Below, piece by piece: positions 25,801 through 36,462 of a stretch of 64,000 nt of DNA. The DNA is from NORP240 sp038134485 (GTDB taxonomy: Bacteria > Pseudomonadota > Gammaproteobacteria > Pseudomonadales > Pseudohongiellaceae). The notes under the pieces are model-generated. The model did not search any database, had not been told where the DNA came from, and saw only the letters and a list, made by a program, of their open reading frames with translations. Positions within the stretch are counted from its first letter, which is position 1; each line of letters starts with the position of its first letter. The translations under genes and the position numbers were made by a program. The DNA lies in the NCBI GenBank assembly GCA_038134485.1, contig JAYPVG010000010.1, forward strand, positions 35,667-99,666. Direction: 5' to 3'.

Positions 25801-28461
25801 ATGCAGACAGGCAACTTGCGCGCGGATTGCGAACGTGACCTTGATATAGGTGAAAGGAGTTACCGATATTTCAGCCTTGCGGCGCTGAGTGAAAGCGGAT
25901 ATCCCCAGATAGCCAATCTCCCCGCCTCCATCAAGATTCTGTTGGAGAACCAGTTACGCAACTGTGACGGATCAATCATTGACGAGTCCCACGTCCTGGC
26001 CCTGGTTAACTGGTCAGAGACCCAGCACCAGTCCAGAGAAATCATGTTCATGCCGGTCAGGGTCCTGATGCAGGACTTTACCGGTGTGCCTGCGGTAGTC
26101 GATCTGGCCGCAATGCGAGACGCGGTAGCTGCCAAGGGCGGCGATCCGTCATTGATCAATCCGGTCAATCCGGTGGACCTGGTTATCGATCATTCGGTGA
26201 TGGTGGATCGTTTTGCTGTAGATACCGCCTACCGGGACAATGTTGAAATGGAGATGCAGCGCAATCGTGAGCGCTATCAGTTCCTGCGCTGGGGTCAGAA
26301 AGCATTCGATAATTTCCGCGTCGTCCCACCCGGCACGGGTATATGCCATCAGGTGAACCTTGAATACCTCGCGCGCTCGATCTGGTCGAGCGAGTCCAGC
26401 GGCAAGGTCTATGCCTACCCGGACACGCTTGTGGGTACCGACAGCCACACGACCATGATCAACGGATTGGCAGTGCTGGGCTGGGGTGTGGGAGGCATAG
26501 AAGCCGAGGCGGCGATGTTGGGGCAACCAATATCCATGAACATTCCCCAGGTAGTGGGATTTAAATTGACAGGTGAATTGCAAGAGGGCATCACCGCCAC
26601 GGACCTGGTATTGACCGTGACCCAGATGCTGCGACAGCATGGCGTCGTTGGGAAATTCGTGGAGTTTTTCGGGCCCGGCCTGGAATCCCTCAGCCTTGCC
26701 GATCGCGCCACTCTCGCGAACATGTCACCGGAATATGGCGCCACGTGCACTTTTTTTTCGGTGGACCAGAAAACGCTGGATTACCTCACTCTTACCGGCC
26801 GCGACGACGATACAGTTGCGCTGGTAGAGGCCTACAGCAAACAGCAGGGATTGTGGCGACGTGACGACGATCTGGTGAACTATAGCAGTAGCCTGGTGCT
26901 TGATCTGGCCACAGTTGTACCCTCGTTGGCGGGTCCAAAGCGGCCTCAGGACCGGGTTCCGGTTACCGGTTTACCCGAAGCCCTGGCGAAACAGCTTGAC
27001 GGAGAATTGATCAAGCAAACCCACGTGGGCGATCAGGACTACGATCTGAAGGATGGCGACGTGGTCATTGCCGCCATCACTTCCTGTACCAATACGTCCA
27101 ATCCGGCAGTCATGATGGCCGCGGGATTGCTTGCCCGCAACGCCGTGGCGAAAGGCCTGGCTCGCAAACCCTGGGTCAAATCTTCCCTGGCTCCCGGTTC
27201 CAAAGTGGTTTCCAGCTATCTCGAAACCGCTGGACTGCAAACCAGTCTGGATAAGCTCGGTTTCAATCTGGTGGGCTACGGTTGCACCACATGCATTGGG
27301 AACTCGGGACCTTTACCTGGGGATATCGAGGAAGCTATAGATCGGGGCAATCTGACGGTCGCTTCGGTATTGTCAGGCAATCGTAATTTCGAGGGTCGAA
27401 TTCATGCCAAGGTACGATCCAACTGGCTGGCGTCACCTCCGCTAGTGGTTGCCTATGCTCTGGCCGGCACTACCAATATCGACCTGCACAGCGATGCAAT
27501 CGGCACCGGTGGGAATGGCGAACCGGTATATTTACGCGACATCTGGCCCAGCAGCGAGGAAATCAGCGGCGAGGTACTGCGAGTTGCCAAAGAAATGTTC
27601 CTGAAAAATTATGCCGAAGTTTTCGAAGGCGATGACGCATGGAACAATCTGCCTGCGGGTGAGGGTAATACCTACAGGTGGGACTCGGCGTCGACCTACA
27701 TTCAGAAACCGCCGTTCTGCGATCTGCCTGCGCCTGCCGACTCGATAAAGGCTGCAAGGATTCTTCTTATGCTTGGCGATTCAGTCACCACCGATCACAT
27801 TTCACCTGCGGGATCAATCGCGGAACAAAGCCCGGCCGGGCAATACCTCTTGCATCAAGGCACTCGGAAAGCCGACTTCAATTCCTACGGTTCACGGCGC
27901 GGCAACCACGAAGTTATGATGCGTGGAACATTTGCCAATGTAAGGATTCGCAACGAGATGCTCGGTGGCATCGAGGGCGGATACACCAGGCTTGCGGGCA
28001 GCAATGAAGCCATGAGTATCTACGATGCCGCGATGGAGTATCAAAATTCCGGGACTCCACTGCTGGTCATTGCCGGCAAAGAGTACGGTGCCGGATCCAG
28101 CCGTGACTGGGCAGCCAAAGGTTCTCGCTTGCTGGGCGTCAGGGCGGTCATCGCCGAAAGCTTCGAACGAATTCATCGTTCCAACCTGGCTGGCATGGGG
28201 GTGTTGCCGCTGCAGTTCAAGGAAGGTGAGAGCCGCAAATCCCTGCGACTGACGGGAGACGAAAGTATCGATATTACAGGGCTGGATTCCATCCGGCCCA
28301 GGATGGAAGTAACCATGAAAATTGACTACCCGAACGGCGAAACAGCGACCTGTCAGCTGCAGTGTCGACTCGATACGGCTCTCGAAGCCAGGTACTATTC
28401 CAGTAGCGGAATCATGCCCTACGTCGTGAACACGGTCTCCATCACAGATACATCTGAATAG
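25801..28461 (+). CDS. acnA: Aconitate hydratase A
   Basis: Converts citrate to isocitrate in the TCA cycle, using a 4Fe-4S cluster. Cluster cysteines lie in SCTNTSNP and YGCTTCIGNSG. The swivel domain at the C-terminus contains GKEYGAGSSRDWAAKG and ESFERIHRSNLAGMGVLPLQF, diagnostic of the AcnA/IRP type. The length of 886 residues is close to E. coli AcnA (891). ATG 25801 is the family-consistent start. A succinate-semialdehyde dehydrogenase gene follows 36 bases later with no terminator, so the two are probably co-transcribed. Confidence 0.97.
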   Translation: MQTGNLRADCERDLDIGERSYRYFSLAALSESGYPQIANLPASIKILLENQLRNCDGSIIDESHVLALVNWSETQHQSREIMFMPVRVLMQDFTGVPAVVDLAAMRDAVAAKGGDPSLINPVNPVDLVIDHSVMVDRFAVDTAYRDNVEMEMQRNRERYQFLRWGQKAFDNFRVVPPGTGICHQVNLEYLARSIWSSESSGKVYAYPDTLVGTDSHTTMINGLAVLGWGVGGIEAEAAMLGQPISMNIPQVVGFKLTGELQEGITATDLVLTVTQMLRQHGVVGKFVEFFGPGLESLSLADRATLANMSPEYGATCTFFSVDQKTLDYLTLTGRDDDTVALVEAYSKQQGLWRRDDDLVNYSSSLVLDLATVVPSLAGPKRPQDRVPVTGLPEALAKQLDGELIKQTHVGDQDYDLKDGDVVIAAITSCTNTSNPAVMMAAGLLARNAVAKGLARKPWVKSSLAPGSKVVSSYLETAGLQTSLDKLGFNLVGYGCTTCIGNSGPLPGDIEEAIDRGNLTVASVLSGNRNFEGRIHAKVRSNWLASPPLVVAYALAGTTNIDLHSDAIGTGGNGEPVYLRDIWPSSEEISGEVLRVAKEMFLKNYAEVFEGDDAWNNLPAGEGNTYRWDSASTYIQKPPFCDLPAPADSIKAARILLMLGDSVTTDHISPAGSIAEQSPAGQYLLHQGTRKADFNSYGSRRGNHEVMMRGTFANVRIRNEMLGGIEGGYTRLAGSNEAMSIYDAAMEYQNSGTPLLVIAGKEYGAGSSRDWAAKGSRLLGVRAVIAESFERIHRSNLAGMGVLPLQFKEGESRKSLRLTGDESIDITGLDSIRPRMEVTMKIDYPNGETATCQLQCRLDTALEARYYSSSGIMPYVVNTVSITDTSE

Positions 28462-28497
28462 CGCAATACAGGCACACCGAAAACTTGGAATGAGACC

Positions 28498-29865
28498 ATG
28501 AGTTTATTATCCGTCAATCCGGCTAACGATCAGACGATCGCAGAATTTGAGCCCCACTCTCTCAAAAAAACTGACCAGCTCATCGCGAACGCAAAAACTG
28601 CCTTCAATAGCTGGCGTCACACGGCAGTAAAGGACAGAGCAGACATCTTGCGCAAGGCAGCGGAAATACTCAGGAATAATCGCCTTTCCTATGCCTTGCT
28701 GATGACAAGAGAGATGGGTAAACCGGTGACGCAGTCGCTGGCTGAAATCGACAAGTGCGCCAGCGCCTGCCTTTATTACGCCGATAAATCCGCCGAATTT
28801 CTTGCTCCGGAGGTTGTGACCACCGAAGCATCGGAGAGCTTCGTGTGCTTTGAACCTCTGGGGGTAGTGCTGGCAGTCATGCCCTGGAATTTTCCCTTCT
28901 GGCAGGTATTCAGATTTGCCGCGCCCGGACTGATTGCAGGCAATGCCGGTTTGCTCAAACACGCCTCTAATGTCAGTGGATGCGCCCTGGCAATCGAAGA
29001 TATTTTCAGGGAAGCAGGATTACCGGACGGCCTGTTCAGCACCCTGCTGATCAAGAGCAGCGAAGTAGAGCGGGTCATCAAGCATCGCGATATCGCTGCC
29101 GTCACCCTGACCGGCAGCGGGCCGGCGGGCGCTTCAGTCGCATCCGCTGCCGGGGCAGCACTGAAGAAAAGCGTACTGGAACTGGGTGGAAATGACGCTT
29201 ACCTTATCCTGGCAGATGCCGACCTGAATCTGGCGGCGCGGGTTTGTGTGAACAGCCGCATGAACAACAACGGACAAACCTGCATCGCCGCAAAACGTCT
29301 GATCGTCGACGCCCGGGTAAAACAACAGTTTGAGGAAAAACTGTTGCTGGAAATGCAGAGGTACCAACCCGGCAACCCGGAGCTTGAATCGACCAACCAG
29401 GGGCCAATGGCTCGCAGCGACCTGCGCAATGAATTACATGAGCAGGTGGAAGAGTCAATCGCCCTTGGCGCCAGGTGCCTGCTGGGCGGTATTATTCCCG
29501 ATGGACCTGGCGCCTACTACCCCGCCACCCTGCTCACCGACGTCGATGATCCTATGCCCGCTTTTCGCCAGGAACTTTTTGGCCCTGTAGCCAGCGTGAT
29601 AGTTGCCGATGGTGACGAAGATGCCATAAGTAAGGCCAATGATTCTGACTTTGGTCTCGGCGCAGCCGTCTTCAGCCAGGATATTGACCGGGCCAGGCAC
29701 ATAGCTTCTCATCGACTGGAAGCGGGTACATGCGTGGTCAATGACTTTGTACGCTCCGATCCCAGACTGCCCTTCGGCGGCATCAAGCAAAGTGGCTATG
29801 GCCGAGAGCTTTCCCATTTGGGTATGCGCGAGTTTATGAATATCAAGACTGTCTATACCGCCTGA
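28498..29865 (+). CDS. NAD(P)-dependent succinate-semialdehyde dehydrogenase (Sad/YneI-like)
   Basis: Aldehyde dehydrogenase superfamily enzyme, most like the Sad/YneI group that oxidises succinate semialdehyde to succinate. It shows MPWNFPFWQVFR (cofactor-binding Asn), the catalytic Glu region LELGGNDAYLIL, catalytic Cys in NNNGQTCIAAKR and FGPVASV. At 455 residues it matches Sad (462), shorter than GabD. Placement behind aconitase suggests supply of succinate to the TCA cycle. It ends three bases before the convergent DUF2339 gene. Confidence 0.9.
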   Translation: MSLLSVNPANDQTIAEFEPHSLKKTDQLIANAKTAFNSWRHTAVKDRADILRKAAEILRNNRLSYALLMTREMGKPVTQSLAEIDKCASACLYYADKSAEFLAPEVVTTEASESFVCFEPLGVVLAVMPWNFPFWQVFRFAAPGLIAGNAGLLKHASNVSGCALAIEDIFREAGLPDGLFSTLLIKSSEVERVIKHRDIAAVTLTGSGPAGASVASAAGAALKKSVLELGGNDAYLILADADLNLAARVCVNSRMNNNGQTCIAAKRLIVDARVKQQFEEKLLLEMQRYQPGNPELESTNQGPMARSDLRNELHEQVEESIALGARCLLGGIIPDGPGAYYPATLLTDVDDPMPAFRQELFGPVASVIVADGDEDAISKANDSDFGLGAAVFSQDIDRARHIASHRLEAGTCVVNDFVRSDPRLPFGGIKQSGYGRELSHLGMREFMNIKTVYTA

Positions 29866-29868
29866 GCC

Positions 29869-32583
29869 TTAGCCCTCACGATCAGATGTTCCGCTTTTTC
29901 CGATAGCCGATGGGACACGCCTGTCGGGTTGCAGATTATACCTTTGATACAGGTAGGCCAGACCGAGCAGGCTCAACCCCAGCCCCATGAATGAAGCCAC
30001 TCGCAACAGGCCTTCCAGGTCAGCAGTATCAATGAGGAATATTTTTGCGACTACCAGCAATAAAAGCCCCATGCCGCCCTTGTAGACGACGCTGCCAAAT
30101 TTTATTGAACCCGCCAGCAGCAGCATGATTGCCAATACCATCCACACAATCGTATAGGTGTATACCTCACCGTTACTGGTCGGGAGGTTGATGTCCACCC
30201 CGCCCTGCCAGAGGTGCCGAATTTCCAGATTCACAAAAACAAAGCCCGTGAGGCAGGCTCCGATGGCAAATCTGCGTTTAAACGCCGGTTCGTAGAATCG
30301 ATACAACAGCAAAGAAATCAGAGCTGGATAACCAAAGGCAAGCAATAGCTCGTTGAATACCGCCGTGCTCGAGATGGCCTCGTATCCCCACGCAGGATTC
30401 AGTGGCACAAGCACCAGCCCGTAGCTGAACAGCGAAAAAGCCAACAGGACTCGGGAACAGAACTGGTACCAGGCTCTGAACGTCTCGCTCACCTGGTAGC
30501 GACGGTAATAAACTAGCGCAAGAGTCGACCATACTGCGGTATTGATCGCAAACTCCAGCAATTCGAAACGTAAAGCGAAAATGTTGCCATCGTACAGCCA
30601 GTAGCGGGCTTCAGCCCACAGGGTTAAAACCAGCAGGTGCAAGGCTGCGGCTTCCAACCATTTGCGCAAGTCCTGATTGCGCGGCAACAGTCGGCAGGCC
30701 AGAACGGCCAGCAAAGTGGAACCACCGTAAGTCCAAAATGACCAGTGCACGTCAGCGGGATAAGTAAACAACCACGGATTGAGAGTCAGCCTCGCAACAA
30801 TCACACCCAGCAAGACCTTGATCAGAAGGTCCAGATTGGGGAAATCAAATTTTCTGATTATCCAGGCGAGCGAAACCAGCTGTGCCGCAATTGCAAGCGT
30901 CAGCGTTGCCTCGCGTAACATAATTGTTACCGCGAGCGAGTAAGCGAAATGGCCTGCAATAATCAGCCACAATGTATTGACGGATGCCGTCTTATCCAAC
31001 GCATCCCGATGAGTCCGGGCCCTGCCTTCTAGCCTCCACCAGGCGATACATAGATACACAAATCCAAGCGCTCCTGCTAGGGTACCCCAGTAGACCGACC
31101 CTGCAAGACTGGAAACCAGCAGATAGCTCAGGGCCAGCCAGGCGAGCGGCGTCATCAATAGCATTGCCATCCACAGACTCTGTCTGGCTTGCAGAAAGTT
31201 GTACGTGCAAATCAAACAATGCAAGCCTGTCATCCACGCGGCATAGACAAGCAGGCTCGATTGCTCGATTGAGGGCATTTCGACAAACTGTATACCCGAT
31301 TGCGTTTCGATAGTGCGAGCAAGCACGGCTAGCAGTTGCAAGCCCATCGCCGCCGCCGGCATCCACTTGAGTGAATCACGTCTGCCGCCGGACAGCCCGA
31401 TCACCAGGGTGATCGGGGTCCAGTAATAAATAAATTTTTGCACCGATGACTCGGCGAACACTGACCCGCCGAAGGCCAATGCTACTGCAGCGACCGTCAA
31501 GAGTATTGTTCTTGGATGCACGCACTCTTGATTCGGAACCGGATCTGGGTTGCGCAGAAACCAGTCTCCGGACGGCAGTGCGATGTAAAGGTAAAGCAAC
31601 GCGGCGAGATAAAAGCCACGATAGCCGTCTGCTGCTTCCACGAACATTGACAGGTACCACCACCCCAGTGATCCCAGCAACATGCCTGTCCATAACCACA
31701 ATCGGTAAACCCGTCTCATGAGCAGAATTGCAGCGGCGGTGATGATCAGCGTGTATGAGAACAGGCCCAGGATGCTGTCACTTCCTGTGTCCACGAACAA
31801 GGGCACAACATAGGCACCAAGAATTCCAATAATAGCCAGAACGGGACCATGCACAATTGCGAGAGACATCGTGAACAGCGCTACTGCGCTTAGCAGCACA
31901 AAAGCCGGCAAGGGAGTCAATACCTCGTATAGCAGAAGAGCGGCGAGTAATGCAGCATAAAGCGTGACACTGGCACCTCCGGCGAGGGCCGCAAAGGCAT
32001 TGTAATGCCCGGTATTGCGCCGGCGAAGCCACTCGGCAACGCCATGCAGTAGAAGCCCGATTGCAACACCAAGAGCCACCCGCGCAGACGGGCCAAGCAG
32101 GCCCTGATCGATCGAATAACGAACCAGGAACACACCAGCCAGAGACACCGACAGACCTCCCAGCCAGATCATCCACTGCTCCTTGAGCGACCTGACCCAC
32201 GCTGGAGCTTCTCGGGGTGAGACAACTGATGATGATTTTGCAGTGCGAAAAGTGGACTCTCTGGGACTCAGTTCACCGGTCCAGACATCGCGAACCAGAT
32301 CAGTATCCGTGACGGCTTCTGCACCCGAATTCGGGATTCTTTCCTCAGTTTGCTGGCCACTCTGTGCAACTTCGCCTGCCAGCTCCTGACCGGAAGTCTC
32401 ACGCCCGGAGACGGGTGCCAAACCGACTTCCTGCCGCAGGACGTCGATGCGATCACCGGTGTGTCTTACCATTTTGCCGAGCAGGTCCACCTGCTTACGC
32501 AGTGCCTTGATCGTAAAAAAAGCGAACCAGCCCAGCGCTGAGCCGGTGATAAAAAACAACGCGAAAAGAATACCAAGGAGCAT
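29869..32583 (-). CDS. DUF2339 multi-pass membrane protein
   Basis: Very large hydrophobic protein (904 residues) of the DUF2339 family. An N-terminal helix (residues 3-25) is followed by a polar, partly coiled region to about residue 130, then more than twenty predicted membrane segments. Family segments such as EQWMIWLGGLSVSLAGVFLVRYSIDQG and GKIFLID-type endings (VAKIFLIDTADL) are visible. The function of DUF2339 is not established; an envelope role is often guessed. It is 75 bases downstream of the CPA2 antiporter gene on the same strand. Confidence 0.85.
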   Translation of the reverse strand: MLLGILFALFFITGSALGWFAFFTIKALRKQVDLLGKMVRHTGDRIDVLRQEVGLAPVSGRETSGQELAGEVAQSGQQTEERIPNSGAEAVTDTDLVRDVWTGELSPRESTFRTAKSSSVVSPREAPAWVRSLKEQWMIWLGGLSVSLAGVFLVRYSIDQGLLGPSARVALGVAIGLLLHGVAEWLRRRNTGHYNAFAALAGGASVTLYAALLAALLLYEVLTPLPAFVLLSAVALFTMSLAIVHGPVLAIIGILGAYVVPLFVDTGSDSILGLFSYTLIITAAAILLMRRVYRLWLWTGMLLGSLGWWYLSMFVEAADGYRGFYLAALLYLYIALPSGDWFLRNPDPVPNQECVHPRTILLTVAAVALAFGGSVFAESSVQKFIYYWTPITLVIGLSGGRRDSLKWMPAAAMGLQLLAVLARTIETQSGIQFVEMPSIEQSSLLVYAAWMTGLHCLICTYNFLQARQSLWMAMLLMTPLAWLALSYLLVSSLAGSVYWGTLAGALGFVYLCIAWWRLEGRARTHRDALDKTASVNTLWLIIAGHFAYSLAVTIMLREATLTLAIAAQLVSLAWIIRKFDFPNLDLLIKVLLGVIVARLTLNPWLFTYPADVHWSFWTYGGSTLLAVLACRLLPRNQDLRKWLEAAALHLLVLTLWAEARYWLYDGNIFALRFELLEFAINTAVWSTLALVYYRRYQVSETFRAWYQFCSRVLLAFSLFSYGLVLVPLNPAWGYEAISSTAVFNELLLAFGYPALISLLLYRFYEPAFKRRFAIGACLTGFVFVNLEIRHLWQGGVDINLPTSNGEVYTYTIVWMVLAIMLLLAGSIKFGSVVYKGGMGLLLLVVAKIFLIDTADLEGLLRVASFMGLGLSLLGLAYLYQRYNLQPDRRVPSAIGKSGTSDREG

Positions 32584-32658
32584 CTTTACCTCCCATCTTA
32601 GCCTGTCGCCAGGTTCTCCGTTTCAAGCCCTTTGCGCAAATTGATCACGGCAGAACCG

Positions 32659-34338
32659 CTACTGCCGATCTGTTGCTGCTATTCGGTAATCGTCGATCTG
32701 CCGGTCTATTTCGTCCTCTTCGATTTGCAGCAATTCCAGCGCCTGACGGCTTATCATGAGGCTGGATTCGAGCATTTCCGGAAATACCTGACTGGCCCCA
32801 ATGGATATCAGTTCTTCAAATCCACCATTGTCAAGGCAACGGACTATGATCGGCACATTCGGATTTCGATTTCTTATCCCGTTGATCGCCACCTTGCCTT
32901 CATCAAGAGAACGAAATGTGAGCACCACCAGGCGTGATGCCGACAAGCGGCAGTGCTGCAGAATTTCAGGGTTATGGCTGTCTCCATAAACAATGTTTTT
33001 GCCCTGTTTCCGATACTGGTCAACTACCTCGATATCGGTATCAACAGCGATGTAGGGAATTTGATTTTTCTCAAGGAACTGTGCCAGGGTCGTCCCCAAC
33101 CTGCCAAAGCCACCGATGATTACATGATCCAGCAATTCCCGTTGCAACGGTTTGAACCCGGCTGAACCACTATCTTTGCCTGCAATTTTCCTGCTAAAAA
33201 TTCCGGCATTGCGTATCAGGAAGGGACTCGCCACCATGCTTAAAATCGCAATGATGCTGATGAAGGAGGCCTGGTCAGCCGGCACAGCTCCATTCAACGT
33301 GGCAAGCGCCATCAGCGCAAGTCCGAATTCACCCGCCTGGGCCAGATTAAAACCTACACTAACGGCGTCCTGTCGGTTGAAACCAAGGGTCCAGACCGTT
33401 AGTGCAACGACTGTCGCCTTGACAATTATCAAGGCGACAGTGAAAAACAAAATTCGAGGCCAGTATTCGATCAGCAGCGACAATTCGAGGCCCATACCGA
33501 TGGTGACGAAAAACAGACCCAGTAAGATGTCGCGAAAAGGGCGTATATCCGACTGTACCTGGTAACGGAACGGCCCTTCGCCCAACATCATACCGGTTAT
33601 AAATCCACCGAGTGCCATCGATAAATGAAAACTATGAGTGAGCCAGGCTGCGAGTAAAACGATGACCAGTGCAGTCACTACAAAGATTTCCTCGGACTGC
33701 GCGCGGGCAACCTCGTTGTAGATGATCGGCAATATCCATTTGCCGGACGCAAGCAGAACAACCAGGAGAACAGCCGCGTTGATACCTGCCAAACCAAGGC
33801 TCCCCGGCAGCGAAGAATCCTGTTGCTGTCCAAGCACAGGCACCAGCACCAGAAACACAACCGCAACCAGGTCCTGAAATAACAGTACCCCGATGGACAG
33901 TTGGCCATGCCTGCTATGGGTCTCACGACTATTGATCAGTTCGCGCGTAACTATTGCAGTCGATGACAGCGCCAGCGCGCCGGCAATAATCACAGCAGAC
34001 TGCCAGGAAGCTCCCCACAGAAACACGACTAGAGAGAATACCGCCGTGCACACGATAACCTGCACACTGCCTACACCAAAGACGGCAAAGCGCATGGCCA
34101 GCATTTTTCTGAGATTGAATTCTAATCCGAGGGTAAACAACAGGAATACGACTCCAAACTCGGCCAGAAAGCTGAAACGGGAAGGATCGGAAATCAAGTT
34201 AAAAGCTGACGGTCCAATCGCCGATCCAACTGCGATATATGCAACGATCGTTGCCATTCGCAGACGCCGGAACAACAAACTGGCCAGGAGAGACAGGCCC
34301 AGGATAACGAGAAACTGTTGAAACAGTTCTTCGGACAT
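32659..34338 (-). CDS. CPA2 monovalent cation:proton antiporter with TrkA-N domain (KefB/YbaL-like)
   Basis: Sodium/hydrogen exchanger-type membrane domain of about 12 helices (residues 1-380) followed by a cytoplasmic NAD(H)-binding RCK/TrkA-N domain. The RCK glycine motif is HVIIGGFGRLG, followed by AVDTDIE and IVYGDSHNPEIL. The LALSSTAIV and GGFITGMMLGE segments fit the CPA2 core. ATG 34338 is preferred over TTG 34356, which only adds MSGDFF. It is likely involved in potassium or sodium efflux and pH balance. No ancillary KefG/KefF-type gene is adjacent. The 34339-34584 spacer shows nothing clear. Confidence 0.9.
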   Translation of the reverse strand: MSEELFQQFLVILGLSLLASLLFRRLRMATIVAYIAVGSAIGPSAFNLISDPSRFSFLAEFGVVFLLFTLGLEFNLRKMLAMRFAVFGVGSVQVIVCTAVFSLVVFLWGASWQSAVIIAGALALSSTAIVTRELINSRETHSRHGQLSIGVLLFQDLVAVVFLVLVPVLGQQQDSSLPGSLGLAGINAAVLLVVLLASGKWILPIIYNEVARAQSEEIFVVTALVIVLLAAWLTHSFHLSMALGGFITGMMLGEGPFRYQVQSDIRPFRDILLGLFFVTIGMGLELSLLIEYWPRILFFTVALIIVKATVVALTVWTLGFNRQDAVSVGFNLAQAGEFGLALMALATLNGAVPADQASFISIIAILSMVASPFLIRNAGIFSRKIAGKDSGSAGFKPLQRELLDHVIIGGFGRLGTTLAQFLEKNQIPYIAVDTDIEVVDQYRKQGKNIVYGDSHNPEILQHCRLSASRLVVLTFRSLDEGKVAINGIRNRNPNVPIIVRCLDNGGFEELISIGASQVFPEMLESSLMISRQALELLQIEEDEIDRQIDDYRIAATDRQ

Positions 34339-34584
34339 AAAAAAATCGCCGCTCAATTCAAGATTACAGAGAGCATTACTGATTCTAATGCGAGGAACAA
34401 GGGGCCAGTTGAAACTTTAACCCGATATTCTTTGCAATCTCTGTACGGAATAAATGGGGTAAGCAAAAACACTCGACCAGAGGATTCTTGATTATTGCGT
34501 CTGGCCGCTGTGATGGCGACTGGCAACCGGGTCGACTCGCGCAATCAGAAAATTTCCGCGCCTGAAATTTCGCAGGGAACCGGA

Positions 34585-35760
34585 TTACACCAGGCTTATT
34601 TCGTAGGTCACCCCATTACTGCTGCTTCCCTCAGCACCGCGCTGGGAGCTGAAGTACAACCTGCTATGAGACGGATCGAAAGCAGGGCCAGTCACCTCCG
34701 AGCGTTCATGACCGGGGATCTGTAACAGAGGTACGACACGATTGTCCGGCGTCAGCACAACAATTTGCATATCGCCCCCGTCTTCCGCCACCAGAACATC
34801 GCCTGCCGGGGTAATGGTGAGATTGTCTACACCACTGAGAACCGGATTAGCACTGGTCTCGATATCGTAGACTACCGTCAACTCATCGGAAGCCACATCA
34901 TAACTCCAGACCCGGTTATCGTGTTTGGTCGAGAAATAGACTTTACCAGCCTGATAGACGATTCCTTCACCGCCTCGAAAAGGCGCGTAATCGGGCGCCT
35001 GGTAACGGGTCTCTGTGACTCGGGCACCCGGATCGGGCAGTTCAATCCAAGTAAGGTAGCGACGACCTTTGTTCTGACGTATGCCGGCAATTTCCAGAAC
35101 CCCATGCGACAGATCGGGCATCGGATTATGCGGCCGGAATCGGTAGAATCCTCCATCGGGTTTGTCTTCTGTCAGGTAAATTATCTCGTTTACCGGATCA
35201 ACAGCGATTGCTTCATGTCGGAATGTTCCAAGCGCCGGCCTTGCGACCGCGGATTTGCGACCGAACGGATCGCACTCATATACCAGACCAACATCCACTT
35301 CCTCGCAGGAAATCCAGGTTTGCCAGGGGGTTTTCCCTCCCGCGCAATTGACTGAAGTTCCCTGGAGAATCGAGTAAGCATCTACTGGCTCGCCGGAGGC
35401 ATCGAATCGCAATGCGCCTACTCCCCCGCGCCCATCCCTGAGTTCGGAATTGGACACGTAGATCCATCCGCCATCTTCGGTCGCATAGATTGCACCCCCG
35501 TCGGGGGCGTCGTGCCAGATATAGTCAGACGCGGCAATCGGTCGTTGCCCGGAGCGGGCAACGATGCGCGACTTGAATCCGGGCGGCAGCATCACACCGT
35601 TGGCATCGGGCGGCCTCAGAGGACCTATCCGGCTCAGACTGGCCATATTTCTTTCAAGACCGGAGTCTGCGGCAAGCAGGTTACCTTTGGCAGCAAACAG
35701 CATAAAACCTGTCGCTCCCATCCGCAGAAAATCGCGCCGGCTAATATTCGATTGACTCAT
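34585..35760 (-). CDS. PhoX-like DUF839 protein with Tat signal
   Basis: A 391-residue protein of the DUF839/PhoX-like family, beta-propeller phosphatases. MSQSNISRRDFLRMG followed by a hydrophobic stretch is a clear twin-arginine signal. ATG 35760 is chosen because it begins this signal; an in-frame start at 35856 would bury it. Later segments include WHDAPDGGAIYATEDGGW, FRHEAIAVDP, GEGIVYQAGKVYFSTK and VAEDGGDMQI. It is shorter than classical PhoX (about 600), so phosphatase activity is uncertain. It probably works in the periplasm with calcium/iron cofactors if PhoX-like. Confidence 0.82.
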   Translation of the reverse strand: MSQSNISRRDFLRMGATGFMLFAAKGNLLAADSGLERNMASLSRIGPLRPPDANGVMLPPGFKSRIVARSGQRPIAASDYIWHDAPDGGAIYATEDGGWIYVSNSELRDGRGGVGALRFDASGEPVDAYSILQGTSVNCAGGKTPWQTWISCEEVDVGLVYECDPFGRKSAVARPALGTFRHEAIAVDPVNEIIYLTEDKPDGGFYRFRPHNPMPDLSHGVLEIAGIRQNKGRRYLTWIELPDPGARVTETRYQAPDYAPFRGGEGIVYQAGKVYFSTKHDNRVWSYDVASDELTVVYDIETSANPVLSGVDNLTITPAGDVLVAEDGGDMQIVVLTPDNRVVPLLQIPGHERSEVTGPAFDPSHSRLYFSSQRGAEGSSSNGVTYEISLV

Positions 35761-35873
35761 GTTATTCAGTCTAGCAGACTTTGCCTGACAAAATAATGAC
35801 CAAGTTTGTCGCGTGCGCGAGATCGAAGTTAGAACCCAACAAGCAAACCCGGTCAAACATAAAGGAGCTCCTC

Positions 35874-36296
35874 ATGGATCTTTCAGCAGTCAACTGGATG
35901 GCAGTCGTGGTAGCTGCAGCACTTCCCGGTTTTACCGTCGGATATGTATGGTATGGCCCGCTGCTAGGAAAAGCCTGGATGCGCGAATCAGGTATGACCG
36001 AAGAAAAAATCGCGCAGGGGAACATGGGCCGTACCTTCGGCGTCGCTCTGCTGTTGCAACTCATCATCGCTTGTTTCCTGGCCATGTTCTTCTTCAGCGA
36101 TCCTGCCTCTGCCGAATTGATCAATGCCGGCAGTGGCGCCTTCTACGGATTTTTGACCGGCTTTGGCTGGGCGGCAATGGCAATCGGTGTAAACGCACTT
36201 TTCGAGCAGAAGTCGTTCATGTACATCGCAATAAACGGCAGCTATTGGGTTATTGTATTTACCCTGATGGGTCTGATACTGGGAGCGTGGCGCTGA
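35874..36296 (+). CDS. DUF1761 small membrane protein
   Basis: A 140-residue integral membrane protein of the DUF1761 family. The start ATG 35874 is set by a strong ribosome site AAAGGAG seven bases upstream and the family N-terminus MDLSAVNWMAVVVAA. It shows GYVWYGPLLGKAWM, GFGWAAMAIGVNALFEQ and about four membrane segments. The function of the family is unknown. It is divergent from the DUF839 gene and convergent with the TonB receptor gene. Confidence 0.85.
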   Translation: MDLSAVNWMAVVVAAALPGFTVGYVWYGPLLGKAWMRESGMTEEKIAQGNMGRTFGVALLLQLIIACFLAMFFFSDPASAELINAGSGAFYGFLTGFGWAAMAIGVNALFEQKSFMYIAINGSYWVIVFTLMGLILGAWR

Positions 36297-36462
36297 CCGA
36301 CAGAGCTGCTGTTGGAACATCAGTGCGCTCTGGCGTTGAGACTGGGTAATGAATTGTGGGCTGCGCTGCATTCCTGATTTCCGCCAGGATACGAAAGCTA
36401 GTGTTAACTTAAAATGCCCAGGAGCGGGTCGACCTGGTGGGTTTGCGGCAAGACTGCAGTTT